From assembly GCA_003562775.1 (NCBI GenBank), contig PWTU01000501.1:1-55805 (forward strand): a stretch of 55,805 nucleotides of DNA, written 5' to 3'. Numbering within the stretch: position 1 is the stretch's first letter; each line of letters opens with the position of its first letter. Under the pieces are notes generated by a model. It made no database searches and was not told where the DNA came from. It worked only from the letters and a program-made list of their open reading frames with translations. The stretch is from Ignavibacteriales bacterium. Its GTDB lineage: Bacteria; Bacteroidota; Ignavibacteria; T3Sed10-11. Of the stretch, positions 20,881 to 31,164 are shown piece after piece. Both the position numbers and the translations under genes were made by a program.

Positions 20881-21378
20881 ATGAGATTATTATTGGCAGT
20901 GGTGGTTGGGTTATTTGTAATACAGGAGGTGTTGATCTCACAAACGGATCAGCACGGGCAGAATACTCCCTCAACCGTTATTTCGCTGGTTTTTGAACCT
21001 CCATACCTGCAACCGGATCATTTGATTGCACAATATACCGGCGGAGAAGAGGTATTTCAATCGGTTCAACGGGGCATTGTCGATGGCGATATAGAGGAAC
21101 TAACCCGGAATTTTGGCAGACATATATATCTGAACATACGAAGCATCGAAAGCGGATATTACAGTGCAAATCAGGCGCAGTTTGTTGTGCAAAACTTTTT
21201 TAATACGAATAAAATTTTATCGTTTTCATTTACTACATACGGTGAATCGGGTGGCGCTCCATACGCGACCGGCCGCGGCAGCATTAATGTGAAAGGAAAC
21301 AGGGAATACATTCAGATATATGTATCATTGATGAAGCAAAAAGACAGATGGGTTATATCTCAATTTAATATTTACTAA
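20881..21378 (+). CDS. DUF4783-like exported protein
   Basis: 165 aa; signal peptide; VQRGIVDGDIEELTRNFGRHIYLNI...AQFVVQNFF...KDRWVISQFNIY. Confidence 0.65.
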   Translation: MRLLLAVVVGLFVIQEVLISQTDQHGQNTPSTVISLVFEPPYLQPDHLIAQYTGGEEVFQSVQRGIVDGDIEELTRNFGRHIYLNIRSIESGYYSANQAQFVVQNFFNTNKILSFSFTTYGESGGAPYATGRGSINVKGNREYIQIYVSLMKQKDRWVISQFNIY

Positions 21379-21410
21379 GAACGAATAATTGCTTTTCCTC
21401 TTTTAGTGTT

Positions 21411-24400
21411 ATGACTCTTTCCCGATTAGGTATATCGGTATCAATGTGGGTTCGAAAAAGGCGATATTATTATATCGTCTTTTTTATTATTCTGTCACTT
21501 CTGGTTTTGGAAGGAGCCCGCGTTTTTATTTTATCCGGTATCGAGAACGAATGGGAGGTAATCCGTGACGAGCGGGCAATAAAGGAAGCGCAAATTATAC
21601 AATCTGCTTTTGAAAAAATACAGGACCGCGTTCACAGAATTGCCACACGGACTGCCGTCCTGATCGCCGATACAGAGTGCAATCTTTCTCCGGTGGTTTG
21701 CTTTTCTATTCTTAGTAAGGTAAATATTGATGAATTACAGGGAATAGAGTTATACGACAGACGTGGCGAATTAATTGCATGGTGGGGTCGGGTACCCGCT
21801 GAGGGTGTTCAAATGGTAGAAATAAACGATTCATATACCACCGTGATGCAAGGGGCAGTTTTTACTACAATATCAGTGGTAGAACCAATTCGTGATATTG
21901 ACGGGGACATTCAAGCAGTCGTCGTCGCCTATGAAGCGTTCGATGTGCAATACTCGCTCAGCCCTCGATTCATCAGAATGCAGGGACTTCAACACGATTT
22001 ACGGGAAGCGCTCGGGAAACCGGTACAATTGCAATTCGGAGATGATCGGTACGAGACCGACGAGTTACAAGTACCATTATACGGTGTAGATAAATCATTG
22101 TTAGGAGTTGCAATATTTTCCCCCCCCACTCTGGAGGGATATATGGCCGAGGTGGAAGGCACGATACATATCGTACGCAGTTTTTTAATCATTGTATTAT
22201 CAGTTTTTCTCATTGCAGGGACCATTCGATGGCTGCGTAATAAACAATTCCCATTTTTTGCATTACTTATTTCTCTGATTTTTCTGTGGGGAATACGATA
22301 TCTGTGGATGGTATTCGATATACCGGGTGCTGTTATCGGCGGACCGCCCTTTGATCCGGCATATTATGCATCGCCACACGGTGGAGGTATAGTGGCATCT
22401 CCGGGTGATTTGCTCCTCACGGCACTGTTTCTGATATTTACCGGGCTTTTACTTTTTCACTCGATCGTTATAAACAATAGTCTTGGTATTCCGAAGAAAT
22501 TAACCGGTGCTCGGAAAATATGGACGGTTCTTGTATCATCGATTGTCATGGTGCTCTATATGGGGTTGGTGAGATCGTATGCCGCATCGGTCCGTAGTCT
22601 TGTTTTCGATTCGTCGGTACGGTTTACGGAACCTGCTTCGTTGCTGCCATCTCCTATGCTCGCATTAATGCAATTTAATCTCTTGCTGCTCACCGCTGCG
22701 TTTGTTTTACTGGGAACCGTTTTAGGATATATTGCACTGAGATTTGTACAAGCAGGTTTTCACCGGTCTTTATTACAATCGAGCGGTATATTGTTGTTAA
22801 TTATATTGGTTGCAGCTATATGTTATTATTTCCCGCAGAGTAACCCTCTCGTCCCGTTATGGTATTATTTCAGCGTCCCGATTGTTCTTATTACAATATC
22901 CTTGCTCGTTCAGATGGGTTTCCTACAATCGTTTAGACTCTATAAGATTCGCTCTGTATTGTTTCTCACAGGAGTGTCGGTGGTTTTTGCTGCCCCTGTT
23001 CTTGACCGAAAAATTCACGAGTTCGACCGGGAACAGATACAATTTATAGCGAATAATATCATTCGACCTACAGATGCCTGGAAAGAGTTTATTCTTCATC
23101 AATCTTTACAGGAATTCAGCACTGATGCTGAATTGGTTAAATTGTTGGGTGAAGATGATCACGAAGCGATACGTCAAAAAGCGTTTCATTTGTGGGCAGG
23201 CAGTATGCTCGGCAGGGAGGGGTATAATACGACAATCTTTATATATGATAGAAATGATAATCCGATAACTCGGTTCGGCATCGGTTTTCAACCTCCGGAC
23301 GACGGGGTGTTGCAACAATTTATTGATGAACGGATGTATGAGGAAACGATGATCCGGGATGTTGAGACCATATACGGCAATGCGACATTGTATGCGGCGC
23401 AAGCTCCGATTTTCGATAACGACGGAGAGCAAGCCGGTACGATTATAGTAAATGTTATGACCGGTCCGGGAACATTGTTTCGGGGACATGGCCCGGATAT
23501 CCTGCGAACTCAAATTTCTCCCGACATCGCTGCCCGTTACGGTCAGCTTATAATTTCTGAATTCAAAGGTGAACAATTAGTGTCCACCTCGGCCTTAAAT
23601 CTTCCGTCCACTCATACGATACCCGAAACGGTGCTTGAAGCTCTAAGAGAAGATGAGCAAGAGTTTATATGGCACCGGGAACGGATCAATAATCAGATGT
23701 TCGATACCGCATATTTCCACGATACCGGCGATACCCCGGATGCCTATCTTGCTATCAGTGTATCGTACCTCGATTTCCGGTGGCACATATTTTATGCCCT
23801 TAAATTAGTATTCTTTGCTCTTGCGGTAAGCAGTGTATTGTTGTTGGGGGCAGGTGTTATTTTCTATGCGCAAGGCAAACGATATCAGCCGACGTTTAAA
23901 GAAAAAATACTGATTGGTTTACTTTCGCTCTCACTTATTCCAATTATTATCGTTGCGTATCTCAACCGGGATTTCACGATAGATAGGATGACTGAAAACA
24001 TATCACAGCAGTTGTATGAAGAGGCGAAGCGTGTTTCACTCCAGATTCAACGGTATGATCAATTCGGTGAAAGCACGGATCCTTCTGTAATCTCGCAGTT
24101 AGTGGCTGAACGAATCGCAGGTGAGTTGGCTATCGACTTCATCGTTTATGTTGACGGCTATATGAATGTTACAAGCCGGATGGAGATGTTCGAAGCCGAG
24201 CTTATGGACAAAAGATTGAGCGGTTTTGCATATTCGAGTATAGTACTGGAAGGAAAGAATTTTGTAACACGGGAAGAGGCAATCGGACAATCGTCATATT
24301 TAGTTGGCTATATGCCTCTCGCAAACGAGGATGGTAATCTGACATCTGTCATTGCAGTTCCCGCAATATATCGCCAGACGGAAATTGACGAAGAATTAGC

Positions 24401-25316
24401 ACGTCGCGATGCGTTTCTATTCGGAATTTACGCGCTTGTAATGCTCGGTGTCATTATTACCGGACTTGTTGTTGCAAATAAGGTATCAAAACCGATTGAG
24501 GAACTGACCGATGCAACGCAAAAGGTCGCGGGCGGTGAACTTGACATTCATCTTCCGAGTAAAGGCGAATCGGAAATAAGTAACCTGATGCGTTCATTTA
24601 ATGTTATGACCAGACGTCTGAAAGAGAGCAGGGAAGAACTTGCGCGTGTCGAAAGAGAATTGGCCTGGCGTGAGATGGCGCGCCAGGTTGCGCATGAAAT
24701 AAAAAACCCGTTGACACCGATGAAGCTTTCGATTCAGCAGTTACGAGAGGCACGGAAAGATAAATGGCAGGATTTTGATAAATCGTTCGACGTTATTACC
24801 CGGATGTTGCTCGAACAAATCGATACGCTTGATAGAATTGCCTCGGAATTTTCCCGCTTCGCCCGTATGCCGGAAGCACACTACGTACCGGTCAATGTAA
24901 ACGACGTGTTGCAACGAGCATTAAATATTTTTCCGGATAAAAATGGAATTGATTTTCATACAATATTTGACGATACTATTCCGACGATCATTGCCGATCC
25001 GGAAGAATTACAACGTGCGTTTGTTAACATTTTTCGCAATAGTATACAGGCGATGCCGGATGGGGGAGCGCTTAAAGTTGTTACCGAATTAAAAAACAGA
25101 TCGATTAATATAACAATTACAGATGACGGGACGGGCATACCCCCTGAAGTTCGCTCCCGTTTATTTGAACCGAATTTTTCAACCAAAACCGACGGAATGG
25201 GACTGGGACTTGCTATTGTAAAAAAAACAATAGAAGAACTAAACGGAACCATAAAGATAATAAGCGAAGAGCAAGCCGGAACCACCGTCTCAATTACATT
25301 ACCAATCAGAACATAA
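21411..25316 (+). CDS. Large multi-TM sensor histidine kinase (NtrY-like HAMP-HisKA-HATPase)
   Basis: 1301 aa; many TM segments; HAMP; MARQVAHEIKNPLTPMKLSIQQL H-box; ITDDGTGIPPEVRSRLFEPNFSTKTDGMGLGLAIVKK. Confidence 0.9.
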   Translation: MTLSRLGISVSMWVRKRRYYYIVFFIILSLLVLEGARVFILSGIENEWEVIRDERAIKEAQIIQSAFEKIQDRVHRIATRTAVLIADTECNLSPVVCFSILSKVNIDELQGIELYDRRGELIAWWGRVPAEGVQMVEINDSYTTVMQGAVFTTISVVEPIRDIDGDIQAVVVAYEAFDVQYSLSPRFIRMQGLQHDLREALGKPVQLQFGDDRYETDELQVPLYGVDKSLLGVAIFSPPTLEGYMAEVEGTIHIVRSFLIIVLSVFLIAGTIRWLRNKQFPFFALLISLIFLWGIRYLWMVFDIPGAVIGGPPFDPAYYASPHGGGIVASPGDLLLTALFLIFTGLLLFHSIVINNSLGIPKKLTGARKIWTVLVSSIVMVLYMGLVRSYAASVRSLVFDSSVRFTEPASLLPSPMLALMQFNLLLLTAAFVLLGTVLGYIALRFVQAGFHRSLLQSSGILLLIILVAAICYYFPQSNPLVPLWYYFSVPIVLITISLLVQMGFLQSFRLYKIRSVLFLTGVSVVFAAPVLDRKIHEFDREQIQFIANNIIRPTDAWKEFILHQSLQEFSTDAELVKLLGEDDHEAIRQKAFHLWAGSMLGREGYNTTIFIYDRNDNPITRFGIGFQPPDDGVLQQFIDERMYEETMIRDVETIYGNATLYAAQAPIFDNDGEQAGTIIVNVMTGPGTLFRGHGPDILRTQISPDIAARYGQLIISEFKGEQLVSTSALNLPSTHTIPETVLEALREDEQEFIWHRERINNQMFDTAYFHDTGDTPDAYLAISVSYLDFRWHIFYALKLVFFALAVSSVLLLGAGVIFYAQGKRYQPTFKEKILIGLLSLSLIPIIIVAYLNRDFTIDRMTENISQQLYEEAKRVSLQIQRYDQFGESTDPSVISQLVAERIAGELAIDFIVYVDGYMNVTSRMEMFEAELMDKRLSGFAYSSIVLEGKNFVTREEAIGQSSYLVGYMPLANEDGNLTSVIAVPAIYRQTEIDEELARRDAFLFGIYALVMLGVIITGLVVANKVSKPIEELTDATQKVAGGELDIHLPSKGESEISNLMRSFNVMTRRLKESREELARVERELAWREMARQVAHEIKNPLTPMKLSIQQLREARKDKWQDFDKSFDVITRMLLEQIDTLDRIASEFSRFARMPEAHYVPVNVNDVLQRALNIFPDKNGIDFHTIFDDTIPTIIADPEELQRAFVNIFRNSIQAMPDGGALKVVTELKNRSINITITDDGTGIPPEVRSRLFEPNFSTKTDGMGLGLAIVKKTIEELNGTIKIISEEQAGTTVSITLPIRT

Positions 25317-25345
25317 CGTGATGGTAATTTCAAAAAGGAGTCAAC

Positions 25346-26674
25346 ATGAGCAAGAAAGAACGTGAAATCAGAGAAAAACGTTATTCAATGGAATCCAATC
25401 TCATTTACGGCAGATCGTATACACCGAAATGGGATTTCAAACATCATCTCATTCCACCTATTTCATCATCCGCAACATTCCGCCTTGATAATGTTCAACG
25501 CGGTGCACAGGGATTTTTGGAATTTGCCCAATCCAACCAGTTTATAGACCTGGATTCCAAAGAACCTATTTATATTTATGACCGTCTGGGAGAACCAAAC
25601 AAGGATATACTCGAAGAGAACCTGTCATTTGCCGAGCGCGGTGATACGGCAGTCACGTTTGCAACTGGAATGGGTGCAATCTCGGCTATCTTTGGGATTT
25701 TAACATTAACTGGTGATGAGATCGTTGCACATTCAATTCTTTATGGGTGTACATATTCGCTCCTTAAAAATTGGTATCCAAGATACAATATCAACGTCAA
25801 ATTCGTTAATATGGTCGATCCCCAGGAAGTCAAAAAGGCGATCTCACCGCACACGAAAGTTGTATATTTTGAAACGCCGATTAACCCGACCCTGGAGTTA
25901 ATTGACATACAGGAAATCGTCAATATTGTACAAGAAGCCAATGAGGAGAGAAACCGGGATAATAAAATCTATGTCGTAATCGACAACACCTTCGCAACGC
26001 CGTTCTGCCAACGACCATTGGAACTTGGAGCGGATTTTGTTGTTCATTCGTTAACAAAAAATATCGGCGGATACGGCACCGATATGGGAGGCGCTGTAGT
26101 TGGACCGGCGTGGAGCCGTGATTGGTTATTGCTGTATCGGAAAGATTTTGGAGCAGCTCTCGGACCGAAAAGCGCCTGGAACATTTTGGTCTACGGACTT
26201 CCGACTCTCCCATTGAGAATGCGACGGCAACAGGAGACTGCGAAAGTGATTGCGGAGTTCCTTTGTAATTATGATGATGTCAACTATGTCAATTATCCGG
26301 GAGCAAAATGCTTTACTCAAACAGAAATAGCAGAAAAGCAGATGATCGATTACGACGGCAACCCGGCGCCGGGTTCGATGATCTATTTCGGCATTAAAGG
26401 CGAAACTCCCGAAGAACGACGCCAACGTGGTGAAGAGTTTATTAATTACCTTGCAGAACATGCTTATACTATATCCCTTGCAGTCAGTCTCGGCAATATC
26501 CGCACGCTGATCGAACATCCCGGTTCTATGACACATTCGGCTATTCCTGCTGAAGAACAAGTAAAGGAGGGAATGGATCCCGGTGGAATTCGTCTGTCGG
26601 TCGGTTTGGAAAAACCGGAAGATATCATCACGGATTTAAAGTCGGCATTCGAGACTATTAAAGTTGCGGTATGA
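25346..26674 (+). CDS. PLP-dependent Cys/Met metabolism family enzyme
   Basis: 442 aa; VVYFETPINPTLELIDI, VIDNTFATPFCQRPLELGADFVVHSLTKNIGGYGTDMGGAVVG. Confidence 0.88.
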   Translation: MSKKEREIREKRYSMESNLIYGRSYTPKWDFKHHLIPPISSSATFRLDNVQRGAQGFLEFAQSNQFIDLDSKEPIYIYDRLGEPNKDILEENLSFAERGDTAVTFATGMGAISAIFGILTLTGDEIVAHSILYGCTYSLLKNWYPRYNINVKFVNMVDPQEVKKAISPHTKVVYFETPINPTLELIDIQEIVNIVQEANEERNRDNKIYVVIDNTFATPFCQRPLELGADFVVHSLTKNIGGYGTDMGGAVVGPAWSRDWLLLYRKDFGAALGPKSAWNILVYGLPTLPLRMRRQQETAKVIAEFLCNYDDVNYVNYPGAKCFTQTEIAEKQMIDYDGNPAPGSMIYFGIKGETPEERRQRGEEFINYLAEHAYTISLAVSLGNIRTLIEHPGSMTHSAIPAEEQVKEGMDPGGIRLSVGLEKPEDIITDLKSAFETIKVAV

Positions 26675-27426
26675 TGGAGATACTTCGCTCCAAACATTTT
26701 TCGCAATTTCCACATGTAGTGTTCGGTATGAGTACCAAAAACGGGGGAGTGAGTGCTCCCCCGTATTTGCTCAATCTTTCTATGAGTGTCGGCGACGATC
26801 CTGAAAATGTCCGGCAGAATAGAAATCTATTTTTTGATGCTCTTAATATCGACAGCACCCGCCTGGCATTTCCGCTTCAGGTTCATTCTTCTTATGTCCA
26901 ATATGCTCCAACGCCCGCGCGATACGATAACACCGACGGCTTAGCAACCGATAAGAAAGAGATATATCTTCTTGTTTCCGTTGCCGATTGTCTCCCTGTC
27001 TTTTTATTCGATCCGGTTCATAATGCAATTGCGGGTGTTCATGCCGGGTGGAGGGGAACCTATCAAAAAATAACGATACGGATGTTACAGTTAATGAACG
27101 AGCGATGGCAAACCGCTCCGTCGGGAATCATTGCGTATCTCGGACCTTCGGCAGGTGTATGTTGTTACGAAGTGGGACAAGAAGTAGCGGATCTGTTCCC
27201 ACCGAAATTCAAAGTATCAAAATCGAACGGTAAATTTAATCTCGATATTCCGGCGATAAACAAAGAGCAACTTATATCGGCAGGAATAAAATCAGAAAAT
27301 ATCGAACATGAAAACTCCTGTACAATTTGTTCCGAAGATCGTTTCCACTCTTACCGCCGTGACGGACATAAAAGTGGAAGAATGATGGGGGTTATCGGTT
27401 TAAAAAGGTATACGAAAAAAATATAG
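26671..27426 (+). CDS. pgeF: Peptidoglycan editing factor / purine nucleoside phosphorylase YfiH family
   Basis: 251 aa; NGGVSAPPYLLNLSMSVGDDPENVRQNR, VSVADCLPVFLFDP, AGVHAGWRGTYQKI, CTICSEDRFHSYRRDGHKSGRMMGVIGL. Confidence 0.9.
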   Translation: MMEILRSKHFSQFPHVVFGMSTKNGGVSAPPYLLNLSMSVGDDPENVRQNRNLFFDALNIDSTRLAFPLQVHSSYVQYAPTPARYDNTDGLATDKKEIYLLVSVADCLPVFLFDPVHNAIAGVHAGWRGTYQKITIRMLQLMNERWQTAPSGIIAYLGPSAGVCCYEVGQEVADLFPPKFKVSKSNGKFNLDIPAINKEQLISAGIKSENIEHENSCTICSEDRFHSYRRDGHKSGRMMGVIGLKRYTKKI

Positions 27427-27433
27427 AAAAGAC

Positions 27434-27472
27434 TTGACATCAAAGGAGAGAATGTATATATTTATCATATAC
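27434..27472 (+). promoter_or_regulatory. brnTA promoter with overlapping palindromic operator
   Basis: TTGACA (27434-27439) - 17 nt - TATATT (27457-27462); inverted repeat GTATAT-N7-ATATAC at 27454-27472 overlapping the -10. Confidence 0.7.
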
Positions 27473-27483
27473 AAAAAGGATAT

Positions 27484-27798
27484 ATGGAAAAGATAGAAGG
27501 TTTTGATTGGGATTCCGGCAATAGCAATAAAAATTGGAAAAAGCATAAAGTCGCGAACACCGAAGCTGAAGAAGTCTTTTTTAATCATCCGAGATATATA
27601 TATCCCGTGCGGGAAGAATTATCGGGAGGTGAGAAACGATTTTATCTTCTTGGGAAGACAAATTCGGGAAGACAATTATTTATAGTATTCACCGTCAGGA
27701 AAGAATTAATTCGGGTAATATCAGCAAGAGATATGTCAAAAAAAGAAAGGAGGCGTTATGAAGAGAGAGTTAAAAAAGATCCCAAAGTTCAAAAATGA
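27484..27798 (+). CDS. brnT: BrnT family toxin
   Basis: 104 aa; FDWDSGNSNKNWKKHKVANTEAEEVFFNHP...[32 protein letters not shown]. Confidence 0.92.
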   Translation: MEKIEGFDWDSGNSNKNWKKHKVANTEAEEVFFNHPRYIYPVREELSGGEKRFYLLGKTNSGRQLFIVFTVRKELIRVISARDMSKKERRRYEERVKKDPKVQK

Positions 27799-28045
27799 AG
27801 ATGAAGAGCGGGCATTCTGGAGCAAGCACGATGCAACCGAGTACATTGATTGGGATAAAGCGGAACAGATAGATTTTCCCAACCTTAAACCGTCGGTAAA
27901 ATCTATCTCAATTCGTCTGCCCGAATCTTTGCTAAACGATCTGAAAACACTCGCAAACAAGAAAGACGTACCGTATCAATCACTGATGAAGGTGTACCTT
28001 GCCTCAAAAGTAAGCGAAGAAATGTCGTCATATAAGAAAAAATAA
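27758..28045 (+). CDS. brnA: BrnA/CopG-type antitoxin
   Basis: 95 aa; [22 protein letters not shown]...[37 protein letters not shown]; overlaps brnT. Confidence 0.9.
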   Translation: MKRELKKIPKFKNEDEERAFWSKHDATEYIDWDKAEQIDFPNLKPSVKSISIRLPESLLNDLKTLANKKDVPYQSLMKVYLASKVSEEMSSYKKK

Positions 28046-28046
28046 T

Positions 28047-29588
28047 ATGCATCACGCAGAATTAGTACTTATACTCGACTTCGGCTCTCAGTATACACAG
28101 CTCATTGCGCGGCGTGTACGGGAGTGCGGCGTATATTCGGAAATACATCCGTACAATACTTCTTTCGAAAAGATCAAAAAGATAAATCCCGATGCGATTA
28201 TTTTTTCCGGAGGGCCTTCGAGTGTGTACGATCCCGAAGCCCCGCTGCCGGACGACCGGATTTTTTCGTTGGAGAAGCCGATCCTCGGTATTTGTTACGG
28301 CTTGCAGGTAATCGCTTATAAGTTTGGCGGTGCGGTCGATCGTTCGGCGAAGCGTGAATACGGGCGCGCGGAGCTAACGGTGAAAACCCCCTCTCCATTA
28401 CTTCCGGAAAATCACGAACCTGTATCTGTTTGGATGAGTCACGGGGATGCGCTGCAATCGCTGCCGGAAGGATTCGAAGTATTGGCTGCTTCGCCGAATT
28501 CCCCTATCTGTGCTATTGGGAATATGGAAAACAAAATATATGGTGTACAATTCCATCCTGAGGTTGTTCATACTCCGCGAGGGAAAGAAATCCTTCATAA
28601 TTTTTTATATAATGTGGCGGGATGTAAAGGTGGTTGGAACGCCGGATCATTTATCGAACAGAAAATACAAAATATTCAAAATGAAGTTGGCGATGAGCGC
28701 GTCATTCTTGCTTTAAGCGGCGGGGTTGATTCCTCGGTCGCAGCGGTGCTGCTGCACAAAGCGATTGGCGATAATTTGTATTGTTTTCATATAGACACGG
28801 GATTGATGCGTAAAGGTGAGAGCAATGAGGTTGTGCGCAGGTTCAGTGATCATTATAAGATAAATTTAGATTTTATCGATGCCACCGATACTTTTTTATC
28901 TCGATTAACCGGTATAGAGGATCCCGAACAAAAAAGAAAAATCATCGGAAATACATTTATAGAAATATTTGAGGAAGAAGCAAGAAAATTGGGTAATATC
29001 GGTTATCTTGCTCAGGGTACTCTTTATCCCGATGTTATTGAATCCGTTTCGTTTAAAGGTCCTTCACATACGATTAAAACTCATCATAACGTGGGTGGAT
29101 TACCCCACCGGATGAATTTAAAATTAATTGAACCGTTCAGGGAATTGTTTAAAGATGAAGTTCGTGAGGTCGGAAAAGAATTGGGATTGCCCGAGCGATT
29201 ACTTAAACGGCACCCCTTTCCGGGGCCCGGCCTTGCGGTTCGAATTCTCGGAAAAATTACGAAAAAGAATATAAAGCTATTACAGGAAGCCGATGCTATT
29301 TTTATCGAGGAACTTGAGAAATCAGGATGGTATGATAAAGTGTGGCAGGCATTTACCGTATTGCTGCCCGTTCGTTCGGTTGGAGTGATGGGAGATCAGC
29401 GGACATACGAGCAGGTTGCGGCAATACGCGCCGTCACAAGCATAGACGGTATGACCGCCGATTTCGCCGGGTTGCCTCTCGATCTTCTCGGGAAAATATC
29501 CACGAGGATCATCAATGAAGTGCGGGGTATTAACCGCGTCGTTTACGATGTTAGTTCCAAACCACCTTCTACTATTGAGTGGGAGTAA
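28047..29588 (+). CDS. guaA: GMP synthase (glutamine-hydrolysing)
   Basis: 513 aa; [47 protein letters not shown]-terminal [13 protein letters not shown]. Confidence 0.97.
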   Translation: MHHAELVLILDFGSQYTQLIARRVRECGVYSEIHPYNTSFEKIKKINPDAIIFSGGPSSVYDPEAPLPDDRIFSLEKPILGICYGLQVIAYKFGGAVDRSAKREYGRAELTVKTPSPLLPENHEPVSVWMSHGDALQSLPEGFEVLAASPNSPICAIGNMENKIYGVQFHPEVVHTPRGKEILHNFLYNVAGCKGGWNAGSFIEQKIQNIQNEVGDERVILALSGGVDSSVAAVLLHKAIGDNLYCFHIDTGLMRKGESNEVVRRFSDHYKINLDFIDATDTFLSRLTGIEDPEQKRKIIGNTFIEIFEEEARKLGNIGYLAQGTLYPDVIESVSFKGPSHTIKTHHNVGGLPHRMNLKLIEPFRELFKDEVREVGKELGLPERLLKRHPFPGPGLAVRILGKITKKNIKLLQEADAIFIEELEKSGWYDKVWQAFTVLLPVRSVGVMGDQRTYEQVAAIRAVTSIDGMTADFAGLPLDLLGKISTRIINEVRGINRVVYDVSSKPPSTIEWE

Positions 29589-29592
29589 TGTT

Positions 29593-30432
29593 TTACTCCA
29601 GATATTGATGCAAGAATATAAACATCTGCTCCCATGCTCGTTTTGTAGCATTTAGATTTGCACCTTCCCGTCCGTCTTGCTGGCGAACAAAACCATGCCC
29701 GGCATCCGGATAGATATAATACTCGAATGATTTATCCAGTTGTTCCATTTCTTGCGCTGCAGGTTCAATGGTTACGTTCACCCGTGCATCATCTTCGGCG
29801 TATAAGCCGAGCACCGGTGCGTGTATCGAACTTAACAGTTCTGTTTCCGGAGAGGAGCCGTAAAAAATTACCGCTGCATGAAGTTCGGGTTGCGCAGTTG
29901 CATAATAAAAGCTCATCGTACCTCCCCAGCAAAAACCGATGGTTGCTATTTTCTCGGTCGCTGCTGCGATAGTTAATGCATAGTCGCGAACCGCATCAAG
30001 CCGGTTTATGACATCCTCCGGGGTGAGATTTCGGATTGTTCTGACGATATCGTCGCGCGTTTCGAAGGATTCTGTTCCGCCGCCATCCGGGCCGAAACCC
30101 GAAATAAAATCGGGTGCGATTGCAAGATACCCTTCTCGTGCAAGATCATCGGCGATTGCGCGAATCCAGTCGGTAAGACCAAATATTTCATGGATAACAA
30201 TTACCACGGGAGCGCGTGTCGGACGTTCCGGATATACAACCCACGTTTTGATCGGATGTTCTCCATCCGGGAAGACGATGTCGACAAATTCACCGTGTCT
30301 CGGTGATTGATCGAGCGCTTCCTGAGCGGTTTCATTCGAAGGCGGTAGAGACCGGCTTTGGATCGGCGCCGCCCAAAGGATGATGAGCGCTGACAAAACG
30401 ATTATTACTGTGCGCATTGTTTCTCCTCGCAT
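29593..30432 (-). CDS. Exported dienelactone hydrolase family protein
   Basis: 279 aa; signal peptide; VVIVIHEIFGLTDWIRAIADDLAREGYLAIAPD, IGFCWGGTMSFYYA, YPDAGHGF. Confidence 0.88.
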   Translation of the reverse strand: MRGETMRTVIIVLSALIILWAAPIQSRSLPPSNETAQEALDQSPRHGEFVDIVFPDGEHPIKTWVVYPERPTRAPVVIVIHEIFGLTDWIRAIADDLAREGYLAIAPDFISGFGPDGGGTESFETRDDIVRTIRNLTPEDVINRLDAVRDYALTIAAATEKIATIGFCWGGTMSFYYATAQPELHAAVIFYGSSPETELLSSIHAPVLGLYAEDDARVNVTIEPAAQEMEQLDKSFEYYIYPDAGHGFVRQQDGREGANLNATKRAWEQMFIFLHQYLE

Positions 30433-30489
30433 ATTTTAAAAGGGAATTTATTAACATATTGCAAAGTTATACAATAATACAGATATTTT

Positions 30490-31068
30490 ATGAAAATTAA
30501 AACTTCTATGGATATCGAACAAATATATTATCGATTTCGAGGGCAAATCAAGGATTTTATCCTTAAACGAGTACGCGATAATCAAATTGCTGAGGATATT
30601 GTTCAGGATGTATTCTTAAAAATACATAATAGAATCGAATCTCTCAGGGATAAAGGAAAACTTGAAAGCTGGGTATATCAGATTGCCCGCAATGCAATAA
30701 ACGATCATTTTAGGCAGGCGAAAACTTTACCATTAGCGGATGATAATATCCCGGAAGATATTTCCGACAAAGATGATGAAATATTTCATAACATTGCTCA
30801 AGGTCTCGAACCAATGATAGATGCATTACCCGATCATTATCGTGAAGCAATATTACTTACCGAATTCAGAGGATTGACTCAAAAAGAAATGGCGGATGAG
30901 CTTGGAATTTCACTCTCCGGTGCGAAATCTCGAGTTCAGCGAGCGCGACACATGCTTAAACACGCGCTTCTGCGATGCTGTCATTTTGAATTCGATAGGT
31001 TCGGCAAGATAATCGATTATTATCCGGTAGCATGCCCGTGTTGTCCGGATGATAAAGAAGAGATTTAA
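30490..31068 (+). CDS. sigZ: RNA polymerase sigma factor SigZ-like (ECF)
   Basis: 192 aa; region 2 AEDIVQDVFLKIHNRI, region 4 YREAILLTEFRGLTQKEMADELGISLSGAKSRVQRAR; Cys-rich tail LLRCCHFEFDRFGKIIDYYPVACPCCPDD. Confidence 0.85.
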   Translation: MKIKTSMDIEQIYYRFRGQIKDFILKRVRDNQIAEDIVQDVFLKIHNRIESLRDKGKLESWVYQIARNAINDHFRQAKTLPLADDNIPEDISDKDDEIFHNIAQGLEPMIDALPDHYREAILLTEFRGLTQKEMADELGISLSGAKSRVQRARHMLKHALLRCCHFEFDRFGKIIDYYPVACPCCPDDKEEI

Positions 31069-31164
31069 TAGATATGTTTTTCCACAACGTGCGTCCTTTT
31101 TCTATTTTTTCCGTCTATATTGTAAACAAGATTTTATAACAAACAATATATAAAGGGAAAAAAT

